A stretch of 64,000 bases of DNA from Zonotrichia leucophrys gambelii (Eukaryota; Chordata; Aves; Passeriformes; Passerellidae): contig NC_088178.1 of the NCBI RefSeq assembly GCF_028769735.1, forward strand, positions 18,364,357-18,428,356. Reading direction: 5' to 3'. Under the pieces are notes generated by a model. That model saw only the letters and a program-made list of their open reading frames with translations. It made no database searches and was not told the origin of the DNA. Below, piece after piece: positions 26,062-36,660 of the stretch (position 1 is its first letter; each line of letters begins with the position of its first letter). The position numbers were made by a program, and so were the translations under genes.

Positions 26062-26742
26062 ATGTCATATGCAATAATTTCAGTGATTGAATGGGTAAAG
26101 AGAACATCTGTACCTGTTCCTCAGCTCTCTTTCTTTTTTTGTTTGACTCTATGGGTAAAGATGAATTTTACATCCGGAATTTTTGAGCAAATTATCTATA
26201 ACAAAGGACTCAAAGAGGAAAAAATACAAAACATCACCCTTCTGGAATTCATGACTCCTGAGTCTTGTCTTTTTTTCAAGGTAGAAAGAACAAGATCTAA
26301 AAATACACAGCTAGTGGAACACAAACAGAAGCAGCTAAACCTGCAGCCCTCTCTCCAGGCTGGCAGAGCTGCGTTATGGCTGGGACACGAGCTGCTGCAG
26401 CTGCTGGAGCCACAGGCACAGCCGAGCAATCCGTGTGGGGCATCCTGCCTGCGTGTGGCCCTGGCCTTCAGATTATTTTTCTGCAATATTAATAAAGGGC
26501 AAAACATGATAGCAGCCAGGACTGTTAAATCCAGCATTCGAGCTGCTCCCAGCCCAGAGCAGCTGCAGCAGCAGCTCCCAGCCATGCCTGAGGATGCTCA
26601 GCCCCAGCACCACCGAGACCTGGCTGGAGATGGAGATGGGAGCTCTGCATCCCTGCAGGAGCAAAGTGCTGGGGACCAGCCCCATGGCTGTGGGAGCAGC
26701 AGCAGCAGGGCTGGCGCAGCTGCAGAAAATGCAGCAGTGTGA
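26062..26742 (+). other. Longest open frame in the window (226 codons), probably not a gene
   Basis: The frame begins at an ATG in AT-rich sequence and runs into a GC-rich block. The first 95 or so residues are mixed and partly hydrophobic, including an FFF-containing stretch near residue 25. The last 130 or so are rich in Q, A, S, E and P, with QLQQQL near residue 168 and an SSSSRAGAAA run near the end. I recognise no domain, signal peptide or family. Frames of 129-140 codons are open on the opposite strand over the same interval, which points to a stop-poor composition effect. No CpG island or polyadenylation context was identified. A songbird-specific coding exon cannot be excluded without expression data. 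Confidence 0.15.
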
Positions 26743-26880
26743 GTGTGACAGTGCAGATTGGCTGAGAGCTGCGTGGAAAAAATGATCGTGTCGTGTTTGC
26801 CAGGCCATGCTTACAGAGCAGCCCCGCTCCGCTGCCTGCCCTAGGCACCGGGGAGGGCCCGTGTTCATACACATACCAGC
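26331..26880. other. GC-richer block, CAG/CTG-rich
   Basis: The most pronounced GC-rich segment in the window, with repeated CAGCTGCAG, GAGCAGC and CCCAGCC words and a short CAG run near 26696-26708. CpG dinucleotides are present but well below what the GC content would allow, so it is not a classical CpG island. It is interrupted by an AT-rich patch at about 26467-26515. Its origin is unknown: an unrecognised repeat, a GC-biased conversion patch or an exon/promoter are all possible. Confidence 0.55.
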
Positions 26881-28994
26881 AGTGCACTCTTCCACTTTTA
26901 CCTGGAAAGATTATGCTCATTTCAAATTATTGCATGCAGTGCCAGTCAATCAACATTTTTCATTCTTCAGATCCCACTGCGCTGGTTTCAAAGGGGGCTC
27001 GGGTCGTCTTTTATTGCACTGGGAAGAAAGGGATAAAAGTGCTTAGTTGATTTCAGTTAATGAAAGCAAAACCTTGCCTTTGTTTTTGATTTTGAGACTA
27101 GTTTTGCTGATGCATATTTTTTATTTTTGGCTTTTAAAATATTAAAATATAGGGATTTGATTATTAAATGCTGCAATTAATAATGGCAACTTTGTCTACA
27201 TTTAAAATATAATTATGAGGTAATGATGAAGGCAAGTGGGCATTTTTGCCTGATAAAAGTGGTGGTACTGCTGACCAGATATATGCCAAGGGCTTTAGCT
27301 TTCTTGGTAGCTAGCCTCCAGGTGGTACATTAATCTGCAGCTATTATTACAATTGCTATATATATTTCGGTGCAGACGTCATTGTTAGAGATGGTATTAT
27401 AAATTCTTTATCTTTGTGAGAAATGCAAAGTCTTTGAAGACACTCATAATCCAGTCATTTGGGGACTATCCACAGTAAATTGAACCAATTTAAGTTTGTT
27501 TTAATCAATGTATTGTCAGTTCTTAATGGAGAATTGTACTGCTAATAGCAGGCACAGGTGTTGTGGTTGAGGCTTCTAAAAGAAGGGAGTGCATTTATAT
27601 CAGTGTGTGTTCAGTGACACTGAGCAGAGTGCAGATAAACACGGTGCACTAAAAGAACACTTGGCTCCACAGCAGTGGAAAACTACAGGCACAGTGATGG
27701 ATTTTTCCCCTGAACCATGCAATAGAGATGCTGGTTTCAGATACCAACCACCCAGCTGCTTCCTCATACATGTACCAGAATAACCATACTTGTGACTGGT
27801 TCTACTAACCTCAGTTGACATAAGTATTGCTACTTATTTGCGCGTCCACATTATTTTCAGGATCAGACACTTATTTCTAGTATTTCTAGGAATGTATTCA
27901 TGTGTAATGATTTGGTGATTAGAAAAGTATGCAAAGAAAATAATTGATCACATTTAAAACACTGTTAAGTCTGAGTAGTTTATTACTGGGGTGTGAAATT
28001 TATTTTAAACACTTTATTCTATATTTATTAATCACTCATCTTCAAAGGTAGGTAAAACAACAATTAAGAACAGTATTTAATAAAAATAATTAGCCTTTAC
28101 ACTACCATTATTCTTCCAAGAGAATCTATTGTAATATTTCTGAAATTTTCATGAGAAAATACTGAGAACTCTGCCTATTTAATTTCCACTTCTTTGGCTT
28201 AATGCAATCTATTCTAGTGAGCTGCAAATCTTTTTTTAACATGCAAAATCCATTTTAAGTGTCCCAAATGGAATATCTTTCAGAAATCCTTTAAATGGCA
28301 CGTAGCTTTTAGAGGGTTTTCTTTGGCCAGTTATTGATGAACCTGTGAAAACTCTTTCCTGAATTCCCATGGGCCATTCAGGATCTGCAGCCTTTGACTG
28401 CAGCCCATTGTCACTGGTCCAGCACATTGTGGCTGGTGGGCAGGTGCTTTGCTGCTTGTCCTTCACCTCGTGCTTTGAATAACAAAGAAACCTTACAGGC
28501 TGTTTAGCAAAATCTGTTAGATGTCAGAGTCCCACATCTTCTGGTCATGGGCATCTGCATGATTCACGGGACAATGATAACTGCAGAAGGGAAATACAAT
28601 CAGTCACTGAAGGACCCCTCACAAAAGAGTTCTTCATGGCTTTGTCAGATCTGAAAGAATTCCTTAGCTCATTCCCTCATCCTGACCTGCCCCTGGTATT
28701 CAGTAATGGGCAACTTGAAGACCCACAATAAACAGTGACATTGTGTTTGGCAGCCAAGTAAAAATAAAATTAAGTTTAAAAAGGACAAAAATTATGCAAA
28801 ACGATGTTAAATATAGATATGTAATGGATTCTGTATTTCTAAGTAGGCTGAAACACTGCGAGCAGTGAGGAGACAAGGAAGAGCTCGAGTGTAGGAAATA
28901 ATGCTGGATGCATGACATGAGGTAGGCAGAAAATGATAGATAGAAAATGATCAATAAATTTCAGGCTGGGGGAGAATCGAGAAAAACAAATTTC

Positions 28995-29032
<38 letters not shown>

Positions 29033-29036
29033 TAAT
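28995..29036. repeat. (AAT)n microsatellite
   Basis: Fourteen AAT units in a row with a single AAC replacement at about 29028-29030. It is a trinucleotide repeat that is likely to be length-variable. Confidence 0.95.
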
Positions 29037-29275
29037 AGTCATTTCAGTCTAGGGCATCACTGAATTCATCTCAGGCTTAGGGGGCAAAGCCTCAGATGTT
29101 GGAAATTATCACTGTAGTGCTGATATCAAAAGAGCCATGACAATTTATGCAAGCTGAAGATCTACCCCTCAGCAGCTCAGATGTAGCTTCTGTGCACTGC
29201 TGAGCCCGTACACTAGCAAGCTGTTCCTGGCTCTCATTGCCACAGTATCTGTGCTCACCAGCCTCGTTTACCAAG

Positions 29276-29292
29276 CAAATAAACAAACAAAC
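29276..29292. repeat. Short (AAAC)n repeat
   Basis: About four AAAC/AAAT units following CCAAG. No attached retroposon body is recognised. Confidence 0.6.
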
Positions 29293-30599
29293 AGGGTTCT
29301 TCAAAAGATATTCTGCAATTGAAGAGCTTTAAAAAAACCCAGACCAAACATGAAGATCAATGAAATTAATAAAAGGAGTCTGCTTAGGGCAAAAACATGC
29401 TGAAATTGGAGACTTTTTTTTTAAAGGAGCAAAGAGATAATATCCACAAAAAATGGTGGGTGTGTTGTCATCATGAAAAAATATTGATTTTTGTGCCAAC
29501 CAGCTAAGCTAAACAGTTGGTGGGTTACAAAAAAGTATGTAAGAAAAAAAAACAACAGTTCCCTCTTCTCATTTGATAGAAGTCATAAGCTGAGAAAGTT
29601 CAGAGCTCAACTGCCTCTTCTGTGATTATGAAATGTGTCAAATAAGGCTTGAAAAGGATCAAGAGTATTCTGCTCAGCTCTGTGCAGAAAATGTCCTGGT
29701 CTCAGCTGCAGCAGTGGCTGCGCTGCATTGGCACAGGCTTGGCCTGGCAGACAGATCATGGGACAGTGTGGTGCTGCGCCCCAGCATTTGTACTGGAGCT
29801 GAACTGCGGTTTTGGTAAAAGAAGTTTTTAATACTGCAGTGATCCAAGAGCTGCAAAATGCCCTTCTTTAGCTATTAACATAAAATTGGATTCAGTATCA
29901 AAATGTAACTTGTATATGTTTACCTACCATGCCTTGTGCTGTACATTATATGCCTCTAAAAAATACTTATCTGCTACAGTTATATATATTTTATCAGATA
30001 CTAGATCACTGTGTATAGGCCTGAGCTATACTACTGTGGTATCTGTCTAACTTAAATTTTTTATTTTTTTTTCTGAAAAATTAAATCAGTTAAAATTACT
30101 GTCCCAATTTTTTTGACCCTTCTTTTTCATTTACACATGGATTTTTCTTTCAAATATACAGATTGAAAATTTCTTTCACTAAAATAAAAGACCACAGTTT
30201 TTCTGAGATTAAAGCTGAATTTTTTTACTTACAAAATTATATTTCTTAGACTACAGTCTCAAGAACAACAATAATTAAGTTCCACAGGGATGGAAAAACC
30301 AAAATATAGCATATATACCCTGCTATCTACTTTAAAGCATAATATTTTGAACTGTTTTTCCAAATTATAAAATAAAATCATAAGCCTCACTCGAGTTTGA
30401 TGAGAAACAACATTGAATTATCCCTACTGATACTTATTTTATGTAAATCTAGTGATAAAACATCTCTTTAAAGCTATAAATATATTAGATTTTTTCTTTC
30501 TCTACCCTCTGTAATATCTCCTCTGATGGTATTACATCAACATCTTCAGGAAATTCTAATTTGTGGAGTTCAATATTTCCACAGCAGCCATTGAATTAG

Positions 30600-30890
30600 A
30601 AGCTGGGGAGACATAATCTGAACACTGGGCTCTGCAGCAGTACTGAGGTCCAAGAAAAGTCATCTTTAATGTGAAAAAGTACAGAGCAAGGCTTCAAGAA
30701 TGATCAGTGCACTGGGGAGCCTGTTTTGCAAGATTTTTAGAGTTAGAACAGTTTAACTGAGCAAAACAACAGAAGTCTGCAAGCACATATGATTGCTGTC
30801 TCAAAAAACACATTGTAGGAGTAAATACTGAGCAGTGATACTGTAAGCTAAAGGACAGTGCTGTCACTGGGGAAAAAAAAGGTGATGACT
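30600..30890 (+). mobile_element. Decayed internal CR1 LINE fragment
   Basis: Words at about 30626-30720 follow, in order, the region of the CR1 consensus downstream of the reverse-transcriptase domain: CTGGGCTC, then AGTACTG...CAAGAAAAG (consensus CAGTACAAGAAAG), then AGTACAGAGCAAGGCT (consensus GTCCAGAGRAGGGC), then CAAGAATGATCAGTGCACTGG (consensus ARGATGATCAGGGGACTGG). Further on, TTTGCAAGA...TTTAGAGTT...CAGTTTAACTGAGCAAAA matches the older CR1 type also seen in turtles. Divergence is high and the outer borders are uncertain. Confidence 0.6.
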
Positions 30891-31257
30891 GTTAATGTAT
30901 TTAACTGGGAATGAGAGAGCTCTAAACTGTTAGAATAAAGTGTTTCTGGAGCTGCCTTCCAAAAGCAGGAGCACAGAAGCTAGAACTCAGGAATGAGTTG
31001 CCATAACAGTTATGGACTTAATTATTTATCCTTTCAGTATTTCCAAATGTCAATATCAGTACTTGCACTTATGTGTGTATTTTAAATGAAGAATTTACAA
31101 TCATTAATGAAAGTGCTACAGAAGTTTCATTTTCAGGGAGTTATTTCTCTTATCAAGGAACCCTGGAACGGGGAGCAGGCCTCTCAAAACTGAAAACTGC
31201 AATATGGGCTGTATCAAGGTGTACTCTGCATCTTCTTGCCTGCTGCATTACAGCATT

Positions 31258-31364
31258 TCAGCAACCTGGTCTAGTGAGAGGTTTCCCTGTCCATGGCAGA
31301 GGATTGGAACTGGAGGATCTTTAAAGTCCCTTTGAACCCAAGCCGTTCTATGATTCTATGATTT
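31258..31364 (+). mobile_element. 5'-truncated CR1 LINE, 3' end with octamer tail
   Basis: The sequence runs from GCAACCTGGTCTAGTGAGAGG through CCATGGCAGAGGATTGGAACTGGA, GATCTTTAAAGTCCCTTTGAACCCA and then TTCTATGATTCTATGATT. This is the canonical avian CR1 3' terminus including the (ATTCTATG)n microsatellite-like end that serves as the site of reverse-transcription priming. Only about 107 bp remain, a typical severe 5' truncation. Divergence is modest, so this copy is younger than the decayed fragment just upstream. Confidence 0.9.
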
Positions 31365-33680
31365 TTGACAGACTCAACAGCTTGTTTTTACATTTTTAAC
31401 TGGTTGAACATTGTTTGAAAATGTTGGACCTTTGAGCATTTCAGGCTCCAGTGGACAACACCTTGCTTGTTTTTTTCATCCTTTCATACCTTTTGACAAA
31501 ATTATATGCAAGTTCTAAACTGGCATTGCCTGTTTTAAAAGAAGGTTCAATTAAACAGCTCAGAATGAGGACAGTGATGTAAATGTATTACTATGATTAG
31601 CAGTATTAAATTACTACATCTGATTTTTGATAATATTTTGTTTCCATTATTATTTCTAAACAGCATTCAGAAACTATCAACCAAAAAATATATATTCTTA
31701 CATCAACTCTTCAGAACAGAAATGTGTCTGCACCTGAGCCTTTCTTCTATTGACTCTTTATTAATAAAATAGAAACATTTGGGACATAATTATCAGCTGC
31801 AGCTGGCTGAGAAAACTCCCTAGAAATCAGTATTTAGAACTTTCTTTTTATAATTTGCTGTTGAAAGAAGTCAACCATCACCCGTGTGCTTTTCCATTCC
31901 TTAGTGCTCAGTCTACATGTAAATATTCTCCATTTCCCCTCCTAAAGAAAGCTTCACTTTAAAGGAGTTAGAACTTTACAGATTTCTTTTATCTTTTCCA
32001 ATTGATTAGAGAAGACTATGTCCCTTCAGGAATACAAGGGTACATTTTAATTTTATGCACACCTTTAGGCATCAGTCATTGGCATCTGTTCTCTGAGACT
32101 CTCAGATTTATAGAGAATCAGAAAATAGTTGCAGGTGAGCTGTACATTTCAAAGTGCAATTCCAATAGAGTCTGTCCTTTGGGCAGGCAGCTATATGCTA
32201 GATATTGCCTTTTAAATCCTGACTAGACAGAGAACTTAAATCATTACACTTATTTAATCCTTTCCTTATTTAGCAAAGATTTTAAGCACATCCTTTGCTC
32301 AAGAAAGGCTCAGGCTTTGATAGAATTTCAGCAGAAAACAGATCATAAATGAAAATACATTAAAATATAATAACCTGAAAGAATTAGAGCATTGCATTTG
32401 AGAGACATCCATTCAGATAGGATTAATGCAAGAAATACAAACTTTAAGAATTTTGCAGAGGTTTTCAAAGATATCATCTCCGGAGTTTTAAAAAGTTCCA
32501 TAATTCTGGGCCTATATTCTCTTATCCCCAGCTGTAAATAAACTTTAATAAAAAGTAAGTGTCAATAATCTGAAACCCATTTTTTAACCTGTCTCCTACA
32601 CTACCCTGACATCTGCAGTAATGATCTTCCTCAGATGGAGCACAGCTGATCAGGGTCATTCACTGATAAACGTATTTCAGAGGATTTTTCCCCCTCTATC
32701 TCAGTCTGAAATTCTTATCCTATAATGGTGTGTCCTTGCAGAAAATGCTTCTGAGTCCCAACTTTTTATTTCTTTGTGTCAGGTTGTACACTTAAAGGAA
32801 ACTTTATATTTCAGGCATATATGACTAACTTTCATTTACACATCTACAGCTGTACATGGATTTGTCTTAAAATTGGGATTTATTCAGGATAGAAAAACTT
32901 TAAAGATCACTTCATAAAGAATTTTGGATTGCTTTGAAACAGAGTTTGCCTCAAAGTTGTTTTTATCCAGTTTCATTTTAGTGTCAGAAGAAATGTTCTA
33001 CCATCACTGCCATATTTTCCCAAGGAAATGAGACATCTGTGATCATGCTGCTAATACATCTTCCTCTCACTCCCTCTGTAAGTGAATTTTGTGTTTAGCT
33101 TGTTGTTTCTTCTTTAAGTAAGACTTAATGAAGATAAAAAAAAAAAAATAGAAGACTGACATTGCTGCTTTGAGTTGATTTTGAAGACTAACAATCTGTA
33201 CCGAAGGGACACGAGAATGATGCCACACTGTGACAGTTCCCAGTGGAATCTGGATGATCTCAGAAAGTGATCCATTGAGAAATAATGAAAGTATCTAATT
33301 ACTACAGTTTTCAAGTATTTTAATAATTCCTCAGAAATCCCAAGAAGCTTGCAAATCCCAAACTTGCAAGATTCCTTTTCCTTTATTTATTCACAAATGA
33401 TGTTTAAGGTAGAAACTGAGAATAAAAATGCATGATCTGGCAATAGTTGGCTAGGTCTGTCCAGAAACCAGGCACAGTTATAAGATCTGGAAGGTTTTGT
33501 CTACATCCATGCCCAGCTCTAGTCCCTGCTTGCTCAGGCACCTGCCTGACGTGCAGTCCCTGTCCTCAGCTCCTCACCCAGCTCTGGGCACCCAGCATGG
33601 TCAGGGTCACTGTTAGAGTGCCACAAGCTGAAACAGATTCCTTCCTGCTTTCACTTGCTTTATATGTTCAACAGTACTGT

Positions 33681-33711
<31 letters not shown>

Positions 33712-35919
33712 CCATCAAAAGCTCTGATGTTACAGTTGGAATACACTTCTCTCAAGTGTAGTTTGGGTTTTTTGTTTTCATGGCAGGGACTTTGATTTGT
33801 CAAAGTTGCAGTAATCCTCTAGGAAGGCTTGGTCCACCTTTCCAAAGCGTTGTGGTGTAACAGGAGCAGCTCTGAATGTTGCTGTTTCCCTGAGACTATC
33901 AGTAAGACAGGAGTTGTCACAGACAACATCTTGGATCTCCTGCAACTGCATTTTAAAGCTTTTAGAGTTTCATTTTCTCTTTAAAATGCTTCTTTGAACA
34001 TTATCTATGCCCAGAGGAACAGTTTAGAAATGAAAAACAGGGTTTTAGAGCTTCAATTGCAGCCACAGGGGATTGTACATTCTTCCATTGTTGCTTTGCT
34101 CTAGTATTATGCCTCTATTAGCTCAAAATATAAAGACCTGATAATGTAGGCCCCTTTGGAATACCTAAGATTAACAATGAGAGTTTCATCTTAGAGGACC
34201 TGCAGTGTTATTTATTTGACATCATATTACATTGGTTGCACAAAATTTCTCTTTTGCTACCAAAAAAAAAATCCTAATCAAGACAATTAATATTATTTTT
34301 ATTGAATTTAGAAAATAAAAAAGAGTCAAATAAAGTTTTTAGCTGTTTCCTTGTAATCAGGGATGCATGTTATTAACCATCCTTTTCTCAGTTGAATCTT
34401 ATCCAGTTTTCACTTCTGTCTCTTGTGAGTTTTACAGGAGATGAAAGAGGCCCCCAGCAACTATTTCCAGATCAGTCCCTTGTCAAATAATTCAGGTTAC
34501 ATGGACTTAATCATGGCATATGCAATCTACTAGGAAAAAAAAAATAAATCCAGTCTGTTTAATAATTTTTCTCCGTATGTCAAACACATTGAGGTACATT
34601 ACAACAATACTACTCATGTTAGAGCTGGGTAATGCTCTACCATAACAGGTTAATGGCTTAGTGCTTAAAACACTGCCATGCCTGTGCAATGGATGTTGAA
34701 AGCATGCCAGCCTACATGAAAGGTGTATATGAGATGAATTCACACCCCTTATTACAGACAGATAATGGTCAGTAAAAAGACAGTTAGTACATCAAAGAGA
34801 ATTCTACCATACCAATCTATATATTGAATCCCACATTTTCTGAGAAAATTCATAAACTTATTTCAAGAGCTGTAGAAGGCCTATCAAGCATAGAGATTAT
34901 TCTGGTCCTACAGCACAAATATCAATGCTCAAATACTCAACAGAATTTGGAGCAGAATTTTATTCAGATTTTCAGAATAGTTCTGTCACACTCTGTTTTT
35001 CAACCGAAATATGTTCACTGCTTCTGTTACATACATTTTTCTGCACTGGATATTTCATTCATCATCCAAAGTATTCTCTGCTTCTCAAGGTCTCAAGGGG
35101 AAAAAAAATAAAAGCTAATTTAGGATACCCCTAAAGCTCAAGTGTTTGTTGGTAAAAATACAGACTTGTCATTGTTGATGCATAATAACCTTGCTGGTAA
35201 TTACAGCTGACTGTGCCAGTGGCTCAGAGTTAGGGAGAATATCTGTAATAGTAGCTTCTAGAAAGTCTCTGACCTCAGATCTACTCATTTGATATGTTAT
35301 TTTCCTTTAGATTAAAAGATAGAAAAGACAGCTCCAATTCAGACCTGTTCAAAAGCTTTCTTTGTCTTTGTCTTTTTCCCGGACAATCCATAGGGGATCA
35401 CTTTGAAGAAACAAGTGCTCAGTTGGAACATGTGTGTCATATACATTATGATGTTAAAGAAGGACTTGGGGATCACAGATTCATTTTCTCTAATGCCAGA
35501 AGAACCCCTCTGATCACATAATCTGACCCCTTGTTTAAAGGAAAACATAGTATTTCCCATTTGAACCACAGATTATCTTTAGGAAAAAAATCTAATATTT
35601 ATTTAAAGATTTACATTAATGAATTTCTCCACCACAGTGTTTTTCTAGTTGTTAATTATCTGTTAGAAATGTGCATGTTGTATGTAAACTGAATATCTAG
35701 CTCAAACTTCCAAATACTGGATCTTTTCTCAGATACAGTGTCTTCAATTGCCGACATTTTTTTCTTTTGTTTTATTTATAAATTGTGGCCATTCTGAGAT
35801 ATATAGCTTAATAGAGTCAGTTCTTTGAAAATCTATAATGTTTCTTTCCCAGTACTGGAATAATTTCATAGTGTACCTCACAATGCAAATGAATTCTGGG
35901 TGTCTTTTGGCTTGATCTC
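31365..35919. other. Noncoding sequence, no gene seen
   Basis: AT-rich DNA with a small GC-richer patch at about 33500-33640 and a long T/C tract at 33680-33711. The stretch at 32265-32310 faintly recalls an ancient amniote repeat but is too short to call. No frame longer than about 105 codons is present. Confidence 0.5.
33680..33711. repeat. Poly(T) tract with two C interruptions
   Basis: About 32 bp of T with single C at two positions, so pure pyrimidine on the + strand. No retroposon body was recognised on either side. Confidence 0.8.
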
Positions 35920-36660
35920 ACAGCTCAGAGATAATCTGTACCAGGGTGCCCCAGATGAGCTGTGAAGATCTCAAGGGACAGAGATTCCACAATCACTGAA
36001 CTCCAATTTCAGGTTCTGGAAGCTCCCTTCTGAATTATTTTTCCTTGTATTTTCTCAGCATTTCTTATGCTGCAGTGTGTGCCCATCCTTCTCATCCCAG
36101 CGTTGTGCACTTCTGAGAAGAATCTGGCTTCATCTTCTCCACAGCCTTCTCCATGCCTGAAGACAATAAAATCCTCCTTTAACCATCTCAGTTAGGCAAT
36201 GGTCTCTCAAACTTCCACCACACAGTATGTGCTCCATCTTTGTGCCACTGCTGCAGTTGGACGCAATACTTCAGATAAGTTTTACAAATGCTGAGAGAAG
36301 AGTTTGTTTCCCTTCACCTGCTGGCAACTAAACTTTGCTAATGTGGTGGGATTTCTTTGCCACAATTACAAATTACAGATTCATGTGCATCTTGTTGTCT
36401 ATGGGATTTTCCATGTCCTTTTGCCAAATGCTGCTTTCTATCCAGTTGCCAATCAGCATGTATTGTTGTATGAGTTATGCTATTCTTCAGGTTGCGGGAC
36501 TTTGCATTTACCTTTGAGAGGCTTTTGTCAGGCCATTTCTTCAGTCTGTTGAGCCTTTACCTCCAAATACTGCCAGCTCTTCACACTTCATGCTTGCTGA
36601 GGGCACATTTTGTCTCATCTTTATTAAAGGCATTAAACAGTATCTATCTCTTCTATTTAT
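35920..36660 (-). mobile_element. Ancient CR1 LINE fragment, about 740 bp
   Basis: On the + strand the reverse complement of a CR1 is readable as an ordered series of consensus words: GAGATTCCAC (35981), TGTGCCCAT (36078), CACTTCTGAGAAGAATCTGGCTTCATCTTC with small differences (36107-36137), CACCTGCTGGCAAC (36315), TTCTTTGCCACAA (36353), CTTGTTGTCTATGGGA (36390), GCTGCTTTCTATCCAGT (36430), GGACTTTGCA (36497), CAGGCCATTTCT (36530), TGCTTGCTGAGGG (36591) and ATTAAACAG (36631). It therefore covers the end of the reverse-transcriptase ORF and part of the 3' region, in minus orientation. The many substitutions and indels have destroyed the reading frame. Frames of up to 82 codons here are shadows. 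Confidence 0.85.

Larger units (their letters stand above)
16166..26330. other. Noncoding sequence, no gene seen
   Basis: About 10 kb of AT-rich DNA. Frames of up to 120 codons (for example + strand 17860-18222) are lysine/serine/asparagine-rich and look like chance frames in A-rich sequence. It holds a TG microsatellite (19122-19165), a possible CR1 tail remnant (24491-24533) and an A-rich direct duplication (25592-25646). Confidence 0.5.
26881..30599. other. Noncoding sequence, no gene seen
   Basis: AT-rich DNA with an AAT microsatellite (28995-29036), a short AAAC repeat (29276-29292) and a small GC-richer patch at about 29670-29812 that contains CAGCTGCAGCAG-type words like those of the 26.5-kb block. 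No frame looks coding. Confidence 0.5.

Noticed and set aside
32265..32310. Faint similarity to an ancient amniote repeat (TTTAGCAAAG, TTTTAAGCACAT)
   Set aside because: Too short and interrupted to distinguish from chance.
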